A DNA stretch of 64,000 nt from FEN-1139 sp964396375 (lineage in GTDB: Bacteria > Myxococcota_A > Polyangia > Polyangiales > Polyangiaceae): positions 28,953 to 92,952 of the forward strand of contig CAYNEY010000022.1 in assembly GCA_964396375.1 (NCBI GenBank), read 5' to 3'. The notes beneath the pieces were generated by a model. It was not told the DNA's origin. It ran no database searches and was given only the letters and a program-made list of their open reading frames with translations. Position numbers and translations under genes: made by a program. Positions 43,822-52,775 of the stretch are shown here, one piece after another. Every line of letters starts with the position of its first letter. Position 1 is the first letter of the stretch.

Positions 43822-45297
43822 ATGATTCGTCGCAGCGAGTGCAGCATCGTTCTGTTTCTTGGTCTGGTCACCCTGTCCCTGACGTCCTGCATCGGGCAGC
43901 GAGGTGGCGACGCTGAGACGTCCACACCAGAGGGGCTGGCGGGTCCCGATCTGGTCCTCTCCGATCCTCTGACACAGACCTTCGCCAGCGAGTCCACTCC
44001 GCCACGCGAAGTGAAGGCGACTGTGGTGACCTCACGCCGCTACCAGATCCTCGAAGGGTTCGGCGCCGCGGCGGCCTGGTATCAGGAACGCATCGTTGGC
44101 GAGACCCCGAAAGGACTCTACGAAGCGCTCTTCCCAGAGCTTGGGCTTGACATATTGCGGCTCCGGAATCGTTACCAGCGGAGTGAGTCAGCGGATCGGG
44201 ATCTGGCGATCGACGTCGAGATCGTCGAGCGTGCAACAAAGGCGCTCGGACACACTCCTCGCATCCTGCTCAGTTCTTGGGCGCCGCCTGCGAACCTGAA
44301 AGCAGATGGAAAGGAGAGGTGCCGGGGCAACAAAGACTGCACGTTGAAGCGCGTGGATGGGCGCTTCGCTTACCAAGAGTTCGCCGATTACTTCGTGAAG
44401 TCTCTCGACCAATACCGAGAAATGGGTGTTGTGCCGGAGTTCGTGAGCATTCAGAACGAGCCCAATTTCATCCCTCCAGATTGGGAGGGGTGCCGATTCG
44501 AGCCTACCGAGACCTCCGAGTATCCCGGTTACGACACCGCGCTGGGCGTCGTGCACCAGGCACTGTCAACCACCCATCCCGAGGTCAAGCTGTTGGGTCC
44601 AGAGGTGATGGGAATCCACTACGAAGCGGTGCAGAGGTACCTCGCCAAGCTCGACACACGTCTTCTCTACGGAGTGGCCCACCACCTCTATGAGAAAGGT
44701 AGCGACGGTGTCTGGGATTGGCGGAGCCCCGGACCCGATAGCTACGTCGACGAGATGCAGCTGCTGGCCAACAGCACCCGACAGCGTTTGTTTCAGACCG
44801 AGTTCATGACCGACGAAGACAAGGGAATCGAAGGCGGTTATGAGACCGCAGCCCTGATCCAGCACAGCTTGGTCGACGAGGGAGCGGTGGCCTTTGTGTA
44901 TTGGGACCTGATCTGGGACGGCGCGGCGGGGTTGATTGGCATGCATGGACGCGTGCCGCGGATTCGCGATCAGTATTTCGCGGTTCGACACTTCTCCCGT
45001 TACACCGATCCGGGGGACGTGCGGGTCGGCGCGACCCCCGATCACCCCGATCTCTTGGTGTCTGGCTGGTTGGCTCCCGACGAGCGTCGTCTCACTCTGG
45101 TCCTGGTGAACCGTGGCGACCGCCCGCTCTCTGTGGAGCTGGCGCCGGAGGATTATGCCGCCACCACCTATCAGGCTGTGCGCACCGTGTTTCGTCCCGG
45201 AAAGTCCCAGCGCTGGGCCACCCTACCGGTGCGAGGACCGACCGATCGCATCGAGCTTCCAACCCGTTCGATGGCCACGGTGGTTGTCCTGCGCTAG
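43822..45297 (+). CDS. glycoside hydrolase family 30 lipoprotein, probable xylanase
   Basis: Exported lipoprotein of 491 residues with signal peptide ending in lipobox LTSC (Cys 22). The barrel shows ILEGFGAAAAWYQ, the acid/base Glu in SIQNEPNF and the nucleophile Glu in FQTEFMTDE; a C-terminal beta-sandwich follows (LTLVLVNRGDRPLSVELAPE). This is GH30 clan GH-A architecture. The neighbours point to glucuronoxylan as substrate, but GH30 also contains other activities and I could not fix the subfamily. As a lipoprotein it would start degradation at the cell surface. Confidence 0.82.
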   Translation: MIRRSECSIVLFLGLVTLSLTSCIGQRGGDAETSTPEGLAGPDLVLSDPLTQTFASESTPPREVKATVVTSRRYQILEGFGAAAAWYQERIVGETPKGLYEALFPELGLDILRLRNRYQRSESADRDLAIDVEIVERATKALGHTPRILLSSWAPPANLKADGKERCRGNKDCTLKRVDGRFAYQEFADYFVKSLDQYREMGVVPEFVSIQNEPNFIPPDWEGCRFEPTETSEYPGYDTALGVVHQALSTTHPEVKLLGPEVMGIHYEAVQRYLAKLDTRLLYGVAHHLYEKGSDGVWDWRSPGPDSYVDEMQLLANSTRQRLFQTEFMTDEDKGIEGGYETAALIQHSLVDEGAVAFVYWDLIWDGAAGLIGMHGRVPRIRDQYFAVRHFSRYTDPGDVRVGATPDHPDLLVSGWLAPDERRLTLVLVNRGDRPLSVELAPEDYAATTYQAVRTVFRPGKSQRWATLPVRGPTDRIELPTRSMATVVVLR

Positions 45298-45316
45298 CCC
45301 TGACAGGAAAGATCAA

Positions 45317-46990
45317 ATGGCCGAATTCATCTTCACGATGCAGGAAGTCGGGCGTGTCCATCCGCCCGACAAGCGAGTCCTCGACAACATCACCCTGGCG
45401 TTCTTCTTCGGGGCCAAGATCGGCGTGATTGGCGTCAATGGCTCTGGAAAATCCTCCCTGCTTCGGATCATGGCGGGGCTCGACCACGAGCACACCGGCG
45501 AGGCGCACGCAGCACCAGGGATTCGGATCGGCTATTTCGCACAGGAGCCGGATCTGGGTCAGGCGGTCACCGTTCGCGACGCGCTCGACGCAGGGATAGC
45601 CGATCTACGCGCGCTGCTCACCGAGTTTGAAGCACTCAGCATGAGGCTGGGTGAGCCGCTCACCGACGAAGAGATGGAACGGGTACTGGCGAAGCAAGCC
45701 AGCCTTCAGGATGAGATCGACGCCAAGGATATCTGGAATCTCGACTCGGCGCTCGAGCTCGCCTGCGACGCTCTGCGTCTACCGCCTCTCGACGCGGAAA
45801 TCGCGCAGCTCTCGGGGGGGGAACGCCGACGTGTGGCACTTGCCAAGATCCTGCTCAGTCGCCCCGATATGTTGCTGCTCGATGAGCCCACCAACCACCT
45901 GGACGCTGAGTCGGTGGCGTGGCTGGAGCGCTTCCTCCACGAGTACACCGGTACAGTGGTTGCGGTGACTCATGATCGGTACTTTCTCGACAACGTGGCC
46001 GGGTGGATTCTCGAGCTCGATCGGGGCCACGGGTATCCCTACAAGGGTAACTACTCGGGGTGGCTGGAGCAGAAGAGTGCACGGTTGGCCATCGAGGAGA
46101 AGCAGGAGAGCGCCCGCCAGCGCAAGCTGAAGGAAGAACTCTCCTGGGTGAACGCCTCGCCCCGCGCGCGGCAAGCCAAGAGTAAGGCCAGGCTGGCGGC
46201 GTACGAGCAGCTTCTCGAAAAGTCCAGCAAAGCCTCCACCGATCCGATGGAGATCAGCATTCCGCCCGGGCCACGCCTCGGTGATCTGGTGATCGAGGCA
46301 CGTGACCTGCAGAAGGGCTACGGAGAGCGCCTGCTCTTCGATGGACTGTCATTTCGACTGCCACGCAGTGGGATCGTTGGTGTGATCGGGCCCAACGGAG
46401 CTGGAAAGACCACCCTGTTCCGAATGTTGGTGGGGCAAGAACAGCCCGATCAAGGCGAGTTAGTGATCGGCGAGACGGTGAAAATCGCTTATGTCGATCA
46501 GAGTCGCGCTGCCCTGGTGGGAGAGCACAACGTTTGGCACGAGATCTCGGGCGGTGAGGACCGCCTGCTACTCGGTCGACGCGAGGTGTCGTCGCGTGCC
46601 TACTGTTCCTGGTTTGGTTTCAAGGGCAGCGATCAGCAAAAACTGGTTGGTTCATTGAGTGGTGGTGAGCGTAACCGTGTCCATATCGCTAAGGTCCTGA
46701 AGGAGGGGGGCAACCTGATCTTACTTGATGAGCCCACCAATGACCTGGACGTGGACACCTTACGCGCACTCGAGGAGGCCCTGCTCGATTTTGCTGGATG
46801 TGCCGTGGTCATCTCTCACGATCGTTGGTTTCTCGACCGGATCGCGACCCACATTCTGGCCTTCGAGGGTGACAGCCAAGTCGTGTGGTGCGAGGGAAAC
46901 TACCAGATGTATGAAGCGGATCGACGTCGGAGGTTAGGCTCGGATGCTGACCGCCCGCACCGTGTGCGGTACAGAAAGCTGCGGATCTGA
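45317..46990 (+). CDS. ettA: energy-dependent translational throttle protein EttA
   Basis: ABC-F ATPase that binds the ribosomal E site and gates the first steps of elongation; 557 residues. Two ABC domains show Walker A GVNGSGKSS (about residue 39) and GPNGAGKTT (about 350), signatures LSGGE, and Walker B LLDEPTNHLD and LLDEPTNDLD. The linker between the domains includes SWVNASPRARQAKSKARL, diagnostic of EttA. It starts with ATG behind AGGAAAG. The short spacing (19 bases) to the GH30 stop is probably positional chance. Confidence 0.96.
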   Translation: MAEFIFTMQEVGRVHPPDKRVLDNITLAFFFGAKIGVIGVNGSGKSSLLRIMAGLDHEHTGEAHAAPGIRIGYFAQEPDLGQAVTVRDALDAGIADLRALLTEFEALSMRLGEPLTDEEMERVLAKQASLQDEIDAKDIWNLDSALELACDALRLPPLDAEIAQLSGGERRRVALAKILLSRPDMLLLDEPTNHLDAESVAWLERFLHEYTGTVVAVTHDRYFLDNVAGWILELDRGHGYPYKGNYSGWLEQKSARLAIEEKQESARQRKLKEELSWVNASPRARQAKSKARLAAYEQLLEKSSKASTDPMEISIPPGPRLGDLVIEARDLQKGYGERLLFDGLSFRLPRSGIVGVIGPNGAGKTTLFRMLVGQEQPDQGELVIGETVKIAYVDQSRAALVGEHNVWHEISGGEDRLLLGRREVSSRAYCSWFGFKGSDQQKLVGSLSGGERNRVHIAKVLKEGGNLILLDEPTNDLDVDTLRALEEALLDFAGCAVVISHDRWFLDRIATHILAFEGDSQVVWCEGNYQMYEADRRRRLGSDADRPHRVRYRKLRI

Positions 46991-47073
46991 CAAGAGCCCG
47001 GATGGGGTGGTGAGTGTGGCGTCCAGAGTCCGATGTGCGAGGCCCTGGATCCGCTGTCAGATTGTGAGCGTGC

Positions 47074-47838
47074 CTAGCTCCCGCTCCATCGCTCCAGCAT
47101 CGCTCGAGCCCGGGAAGCCCACACCTCGTGCTTGTCCTTCTGATGGACCGGGAGCCGTTCGAAATCCTGAAGGGCGCGCTCGGTCTCGGTGCGCGCTCGC
47201 TCGGCTTGGCCCGCTTCTGCCAGGTAGTGCGCCAATGCCAGCCGATGGTTGATGCGCTGGCTGAAGTTGGCGAGAGTATCGAGCAGTTCTAGGCTGTCTT
47301 CGTGACGGTTGGCTGCGAAGAGCGCATCCGCGTAGTCGAGGGCTGCGCTGAAGTTGGCATACTCCCGATCCAACTCGAGCAACCGTTCGAAGTGCTCCAG
47401 TGCCTGGTCGCTCCGTCCCATCCCGTGGAGGCATCGTCCGAGCCCATGCAGTGCGCGCTTGTCGTTCGGATCGTCAAGAAGAGCCTTTCTGTAGACGGGC
47501 TCGGCACGCGCGTAGTCGTCCTCTCTCTCCCACTGGTCGGCCTCCTCGAGGGATGGTGATTTGGAGCGGAGGGGAAACCAGGAGGTGGACGCGCTATCCT
47601 TGGAGGTCGGGGTCGCCGCGCGGAAATCACGGAATTTCACCGCAAAGAAGTAGGCGAGGGCACCCACGGGCGAGCAAAGAAAGATGATCAATACCCAACC
47701 GAGGGGAGCTCGACGCTTGTAAGCGTCTATCAGCATCCACACCGTGAACGCAATGAAGAGAATGAGATACGGAGGAATTTCAGCGAGCTCGGGATCGATA
47801 CTGGACATCACGGAGACCAATCGGAGGGCCTTGTTCAT
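47074..47838 (-). CDS. TPR protein with N-terminal membrane helices
   Basis: Membrane protein of 254 residues. Two hydrophobic helices (about residues 24-42 and 50-70, LGWVLIIFLCSPVGALAYFF) resemble the PLDc_N segment of cardiolipin synthases, but no catalytic domain follows. Residues 100-250 form tetratricopeptide-like helix pairs (AEPVYRKALLDDPNDKRALHGLGRCL, ALEHFERLLELDREYANF). The start ATG overlaps the stop of the small coiled-coil gene as ATGA. Likely a scaffold at the inner membrane. Confidence 0.8.
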   Translation of the reverse strand: MNKALRLVSVMSSIDPELAEIPPYLILFIAFTVWMLIDAYKRRAPLGWVLIIFLCSPVGALAYFFAVKFRDFRAATPTSKDSASTSWFPLRSKSPSLEEADQWEREDDYARAEPVYRKALLDDPNDKRALHGLGRCLHGMGRSDQALEHFERLLELDREYANFSAALDYADALFAANRHEDSLELLDTLANFSQRINHRLALAHYLAEAGQAERARTETERALQDFERLPVHQKDKHEVWASRARAMLERWSGS

Positions 47839-48089
47839 GCGATGAGACGCGCACGCATCCCAAGATAGAGGATAAGGAGGGCTACAATCACCGTCGCCCA
47901 TACCATCACTCGACCCCAGCGTTGCTGGCGCAGCGCGCGCGCCAGCCGCTCGTGGTCGTCAGTCATCTGGTTTAGCACCTGACAGACCTCCGCAAGCTCG
48001 TCCTCGAGACGTGCTACGCGACCTGCGAGATCACTCGATTCCCGTTCGTGAGGTGAGGATTGAGGGAGAGGTTCTCGAGACTCCGACAT
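47835..48089 (-). CDS. small coiled-coil membrane protein
   Basis: Protein of 84 residues. A charged coiled-coil stretch (VARLEDELAEVCQVLNQM, about residues 25-43) precedes one C-terminal transmembrane helix (VMVWATVIVALLILYLGM), a tail-anchored arrangement. It overlaps the TPR membrane protein by four bases and is probably its partner. No family recognised. Confidence 0.72.
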   Translation of the reverse strand: MSESREPLPQSSPHERESSDLAGRVARLEDELAEVCQVLNQMTDDHERLARALRQQRWGRVMVWATVIVALLILYLGMRARLIA

Positions 48090-48385
48090 GACCGCCCAAT
48101 CCTAGTGTGCTCCGGGGCCGCTGTCGCCCGGTCCAGGAACCGAGGGCATCTGAAGCCGGAAAATTCACGGGTGGCGGTGGGAAGGGGAGGTGCCCCGGCT
48201 CTCGCTCTGGCCACGCTGGACCTCGTCTCGAGGAGGGCCGGACCGCTTCTGCAGGTGTCCCGCCACCGGCCCTTTCACCCTCGGCTCATCTCCTGCAACG
48301 CCATCGCCGGCCGGGGTTGCGCGGTGGGCGAAATGCTCTCACTCTTCGCCGACCGAAAGACCGTTACCCGAAGGACCCGCAGAAG

Positions 48386-49186
48386 ATGGCCGTGAGCAAC
48401 ATCGTTGTGGCAGGAAAGAGTGGAGCAGGTAAGCAGCCGCGGATTGACGTTCTGGTCGAGACCTACGGCCTCCACCAGTTGTCCACGGGCAACATCTTCC
48501 GAGAGTATTTGGGCGCCTTTGCCAAGATCCGCGATCAGGTAAAAACCCATGGCTTGTTTGGCGATGAGGGATTCGCAGATGACGGCGTGATTGGCGAGCG
48601 TCTGGCGCAGGCGAGCGAAGCTGCAAGCATCCCGCTTGGTTCTGCCGTGCTTGGATTCAAGGCTTCCCAGTACGTGGAGCGTGGACTCTTCGTTCCCGAC
48701 GCGATCACCAACGCCTTGCTCTCGGCTGCTTTCGAGGGGCGCGGCGGGACTGGTTTGGTCCTCGATGGGTATCCGCGGACGGTGGAGCAGTCCGAGCACT
48801 TGCTCGATCTGGTTGGCCGAACCGGGTCGAAGCTCGATCTCGTGCTCGTGGTGGACAATGACGACGAGACCATCGTGGCCCGGACCGTGGGGCGTCGGAT
48901 CTGCCCGAGCAAGACCTGCGGTCGAGTGTTCCACCTGGAGTATCGCCCTCCCAGCCCGGAGGGTACTTGCACCGCCTGCGGCACTCCTGTCGTACACCGT
49001 AGCGATGACACCGAGGACAAGATTCGCACGCGCCTCCTCGAGTTCCAGAACAAGGCCAAGCCAGCCATCGAGCGGCTGGTTGCGTCGGGAGTTCCGAGCG
49101 TCAGCATCCCCGGAAACCTGCCGGTGTTCACCGATCAGGCCGTCCGTGAGAGTGTTTTGGAGAGCGTCCGACCGCTGCTTGGTTGA
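48386..49186 (+). CDS. adenylate-kinase-like protein with altered P-loop
   Basis: Protein of 266 residues with clear adenylate kinase layout: STGNIFREYL (AMP-site region), VLDGYPRTVEQ, the lid with CPSKTCGRVFH...CTACGTP (four zinc-type Cys) and DDTEDKIRTRLLEF. The P-loop reads AGKSGAGKQPRID instead of GxPGxGKGTQ, so the Gly-Thr after the catalytic Lys is Gln-Pro and the magnesium-binding hydroxyl is missing. ATG 48386 is used; the frame is open upstream without family-like sequence. It may be a non-canonical nucleotide kinase or a regulatory paralogue. Confidence 0.82.
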   Translation: MAVSNIVVAGKSGAGKQPRIDVLVETYGLHQLSTGNIFREYLGAFAKIRDQVKTHGLFGDEGFADDGVIGERLAQASEAASIPLGSAVLGFKASQYVERGLFVPDAITNALLSAAFEGRGGTGLVLDGYPRTVEQSEHLLDLVGRTGSKLDLVLVVDNDDETIVARTVGRRICPSKTCGRVFHLEYRPPSPEGTCTACGTPVVHRSDDTEDKIRTRLLEFQNKAKPAIERLVASGVPSVSIPGNLPVFTDQAVRESVLESVRPLLG

Positions 49187-49202
49187 GCCTGTCGCGATCA
49201 GG

Positions 49203-49763
49203 TCAATCAACGGCGAGTGACACCCGGAAGGCCGCCCGGGTTGCGGAGCCGTGATCTGGGCTCGTTTGTGGTCGAATTCGGGACTGTGCTGCGTCCAGCA
49301 TCGCTGCCAGCTCCGCGAACTCTAGATCGTTGTTCGCGTGCACAATCAGATTGTCGAGGTCGGCGTCACCGGAGCTGCGATGCTGGCCGAGCTTGCGCCA
49401 CTGTTCCCCCAGTGCCGCCGCGAGCTCCGGGTAGCTCAGGTCACCCTGGGTGCCCACCTCTTGCGCACGACGTGGAACCTCATCCATCGAGATCACGGTG
49501 TTGCCCTCCTTCCAGGTGAGCTGAAACCTGTCGGGAGTAGTGACGCCCAGGTGGAGACGGCGGGGCGCGGCAAGGGGATCTGGGGCTGGCTCGCCTCCTG
49601 GTACCAGCGCATCCGCGGGTAGGCGCGCCAGTGCCGACCAGACGGCAGTGACCAGCAGGAACGCGACCAGGCACAGAAGAAAGTCAATGAAGGGAACCAA
49701 GGGAAGCTCGTGATTGGGATTGCGTCGAGCACTTGTGCCGGAATTGACTGAGATGGTTGCCAT
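49203..49763 (-). CDS. ExbD/TolR family protein
   Basis: Biopolymer-transport-type membrane protein of 186 residues. One N-terminal transmembrane helix (about residues 25-43, FIDFLLCLVAFLLVT) carries the Asp (FIDF) that conducts protons in ExbD/TolR. The C-terminal periplasmic domain is present (DLDNLIVHANNDLEFAELAAMLD). No ExbB/TolQ gene is adjacent, so it would depend on a partner encoded elsewhere. It is convergent with the adenylate-kinase-like gene. Confidence 0.85.
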   Translation of the reverse strand: MATISVNSGTSARRNPNHELPLVPFIDFLLCLVAFLLVTAVWSALARLPADALVPGGEPAPDPLAAPRRLHLGVTTPDRFQLTWKEGNTVISMDEVPRRAQEVGTQGDLSYPELAAALGEQWRKLGQHRSSGDADLDNLIVHANNDLEFAELAAMLDAAQSRIRPQTSPDHGSATRAAFRVSLAVD

Positions 49764-49858
49764 GGCTCACTCCTTCGCGGGTCACACTGGTCCGGTGACG
49801 GAAAAGGGCACCCGTCGGGAACCATCGGCCCGGTACGCATTCGGACACGCGATCTGGC

Positions 49859-52729
49859 TCAGGGCTTGGGTGATCCCGCCCGAAGAGTCACAGCCAGAGG
49901 CTGGCCCGAGGTGGTGAGGAACTCGGCGCGAACAGCCCTCCACGAGACCGGTGAGCCATCGAACAGCGAACAGACAATCTCGCTTGGTTTGACCGAACCC
50001 TCTGGCGCGATCACGACCTCGGCTTCGAGGCAGAGATGATCCCCGAGGATGCCTGCCTGGGCAATGGCTTCTCGCGCCGAGGAGGGGTCGACCTCAAGGC
50101 CAAGAACCAAGGCACGAACATCGATGGTTTTGGTCTTCTTGCCGATCGTTCGTGTAAGGGGTGAGCTGGTTCGCGCCAGCCAAGCATTGACCCTCTCCTC
50201 GAGTGAGGGGATTGAGAGATGCTCTTGGTTCGCGAGTGCGATCGCGTATCGGGCCCCACCGATTGATTTCGCCAGGTTCAACGCCGCTTGCTCGAGTGCC
50301 ACCGCGTCGATGAATCGAAGCCCTTCGGTGGTGGTGTCTGCCAGTCGCTGGAGCAGCTCCCTGGGCTCCAGGGACTCCAGCAACATGACGTCCACATACT
50401 CGTCTAGGCTTGGGATCCCGACTGAGAGCGCAGTGACGAAGGAGAGTTCAGGCTTTGGATGGAAACCTCGGCTGTAGGCAACCGGCAACGCCGCGCGCCT
50501 GAGGATGCGCGGAAGCTCGCGGATGAGATCGAGGTGGCCGAGCAGCGCTGCTGGTCCAAGCTTCTGATATCGGAGCCGGTAGCGAGTTGCTCGGCTCGGT
50601 TCGAGTCCAACCACGCTCGTGACGGGCTCAGCCATGCCGGTCAGCACGGTCTTTTCTGCGTTTCCGGTGGCAGTGGGCTGTTCTGCCTCACTCGCGGCAG
50701 GTTCAGCCCCGTCGGTCGCAGTGGGAGTTGTTCCATCAGTCGCGGCGACTGGTGGTGTGCCCCCCGTTTGGCCAGGGTCGAGGAGCTTTTCGATGCGATT
50801 CAGCGCGGCATTCCGATGCTCGCGCAGCTCGGGCAGCAAGCAGGCGATCCCACAAGCATGGCAGACCAGGGGGCGAGTGTCGGCGGCAGCATCGGCAGCG
50901 GTTGTCGGGTGCCGCAGGAGACCGAGCGGTTTGGTGCAGGGTGCCGAACTGAGAGCACACAGCGCCCGGTCGTACTCACGACGCAAGAAGCTCGGCGTAA
51001 TCCCAACGTCGATATGAGACCAGGGTAAGAGCGCCTCCCGATCGAGCAGATTGAGACACAGTCTAGGATCGAAGCCTGCCTCTCGGAATGCCTGCTCCCA
51101 GAGTTCGAAGTGAAACTGGTCGTCCCAGGAATCGAAGAGTGCACCGAGCTGGTAGGCGCGCTCGATCACGTCCGCGACCCGGCGGTCACCGCGGGCGATC
51201 ACACCCTCGAGGAGGCTGGCCTTCGGATCGTGAAGGCGCAGCGATACGCCCCGATGCCGACGTGCTTCAGCGAGCAGCAGTTGCTGCTTTCTCTCGAGTT
51301 CGACCAGGGAGTCCATCGCACACCACTGAAACGGCGTGTGTGGCTTGGGGACGTGGACCGATACGCTCAGCGTCACGCTGGCGCGACCGCGGGTGAGTGG
51401 CTTGCCGATCCTCTGGCTCTGGCTCCCCAATTCGACGATCCCGCGAATGTCATCGTCGGTCTCGGTGGGCAACCCCAGGATGAAGTAGAGCTTCATCTTG
51501 TCCCAGCCGCGTGAAAAGACCATCCGCGCTGTATCGAGGAGCTGCTCGTCCGTCACGTTCTTGTTGATCACGTCGCGCAGACGTTGGCTGCCCGCCTCGG
51601 GAGCGAAGGTGAGACCGCTCGCACGCATTTTGCGGAGGCTATCGAGGAGCTCCGGAGCCAGTCCATAGGCGCGCAGCGAGGCAACACCCAGGCTGACTCG
51701 GTCACTTGCCAAGCGAGGTGCAAGGCGGGTGAGCAGCGGTCCCACATAGCTGAGATCCGCGGTCGAGAGGGCGGTGAGGCTCACTTCGTCTTGTCCTGTC
51801 AGGCGGATGGCATTCAGCGCGACGCCAATCACCTCCTCTGGTGAGCGCTCCCGAGCTGGCCGATAGATCATCCCCGCTTGGCAGAATCGGCAGCCCTCGG
51901 TGCAGCCACGCGCTACTTCGATGCTGGTCCGATCGAACACCGATTCGGGTCCCCCCACTGGCCCAGACGCAGGGAAGGGGAAGCGAGCAAGATCGCTTAC
52001 CACCCGGCGGCGGATCGGAATCGGTGCCTGCTCGCTCGGAACAACCACCTGAAGTCCAGTCCGCGGTTCGAGCCTGGTCTGGTAGAGCGACGGTACGTAC
52101 ACTCCAGGGATCGTGCTCAGGCCGCGCAACCGTGCGGCGCGTGATTCGCCACGCTCAAGACCTTCTGCCCAGCGCTCGGCGATCTCGACGAAGAGCTCTT
52201 CGCCCTCGCCGATCGCGAGCGCGTCGAAGAAGGGCGCGACAGGCTCTGGATGGGTTGCCCCTGGTCCCCCACCTAGGATCAGCGGCGCCGATTCGGCACG
52301 CTCGGTGCTGCGCCGAGCGATGCCGCCCAGCTCCAACATCAAGAGCAGATTGGTGTGACAGAGTTCGAACTGCAGCGAGAACCCTACGATGTCGAAAGCG
52401 GATAGCGGGCGGGCACTTTCGAGCGAGACCAGTGGCAGTCCGCGCGCTACCAGTTCCGCCCGCATGTCCAGCCACGGGCAGTAGCAGCGTTCAGCGAGCA
52501 ACCGAGGATGGTCGTTCAGGACCTGGTAGAGAATGCGGTAACCAAGGTGGCTCATCCCGATCTCGTACACATCGGGGAAGGCGAGGGCGATTCGGCAGGC
52601 AACCGAAGACCAGTCCTTTTTTCGGCTACCGTGCTCAGCGCCGGTATAACGCGCGGGCTTCTCCACCCGGTCGAGGAAGGCTGCGTAGGGGTGGTCGAAG
52701 AGCCGGAGATCGGGCGTTATGGATGTCAT
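49859..52729 (-). CDS. radical SAM protein of TIGR03960 type fused to DUF2344
   Basis: Protein of 956 residues. N-terminal domain: MTSITPDLRLFDHPYAAFLDR region and FPDVYEIGMSHLGYRILYQVLN, a cobalamin-binding-like fold without the DxHxxG motif. Radical SAM domain: ARGCTEGCRFCQAGMIYRP (CxxxCxxC, about residue 275). A Thr/Ala/Glu-rich linker (residues about 655-705) leads to a C-terminal DUF2344 domain starting YRLRYQKLGPAALLGHLDL. This fusion is common; genes of this type often sit next to ribonuclease E/G, which is absent here. Reaction unknown. Confidence 0.9.
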   Translation of the reverse strand: MTSITPDLRLFDHPYAAFLDRVEKPARYTGAEHGSRKKDWSSVACRIALAFPDVYEIGMSHLGYRILYQVLNDHPRLLAERCYCPWLDMRAELVARGLPLVSLESARPLSAFDIVGFSLQFELCHTNLLLMLELGGIARRSTERAESAPLILGGGPGATHPEPVAPFFDALAIGEGEELFVEIAERWAEGLERGESRAARLRGLSTIPGVYVPSLYQTRLEPRTGLQVVVPSEQAPIPIRRRVVSDLARFPFPASGPVGGPESVFDRTSIEVARGCTEGCRFCQAGMIYRPARERSPEEVIGVALNAIRLTGQDEVSLTALSTADLSYVGPLLTRLAPRLASDRVSLGVASLRAYGLAPELLDSLRKMRASGLTFAPEAGSQRLRDVINKNVTDEQLLDTARMVFSRGWDKMKLYFILGLPTETDDDIRGIVELGSQSQRIGKPLTRGRASVTLSVSVHVPKPHTPFQWCAMDSLVELERKQQLLLAEARRHRGVSLRLHDPKASLLEGVIARGDRRVADVIERAYQLGALFDSWDDQFHFELWEQAFREAGFDPRLCLNLLDREALLPWSHIDVGITPSFLRREYDRALCALSSAPCTKPLGLLRHPTTAADAAADTRPLVCHACGIACLLPELREHRNAALNRIEKLLDPGQTGGTPPVAATDGTTPTATDGAEPAASEAEQPTATGNAEKTVLTGMAEPVTSVVGLEPSRATRYRLRYQKLGPAALLGHLDLIRELPRILRRAALPVAYSRGFHPKPELSFVTALSVGIPSLDEYVDVMLLESLEPRELLQRLADTTTEGLRFIDAVALEQAALNLAKSIGGARYAIALANQEHLSIPSLEERVNAWLARTSSPLTRTIGKKTKTIDVRALVLGLEVDPSSAREAIAQAGILGDHLCLEAEVVIAPEGSVKPSEIVCSLFDGSPVSWRAVRAEFLTTSGQPLAVTLRAGSPKP

Positions 52730-52775
52730 CCTCTGCGAGCGGTGCCTTGGCAGAGGGTCGACATGCCGTCAACTA

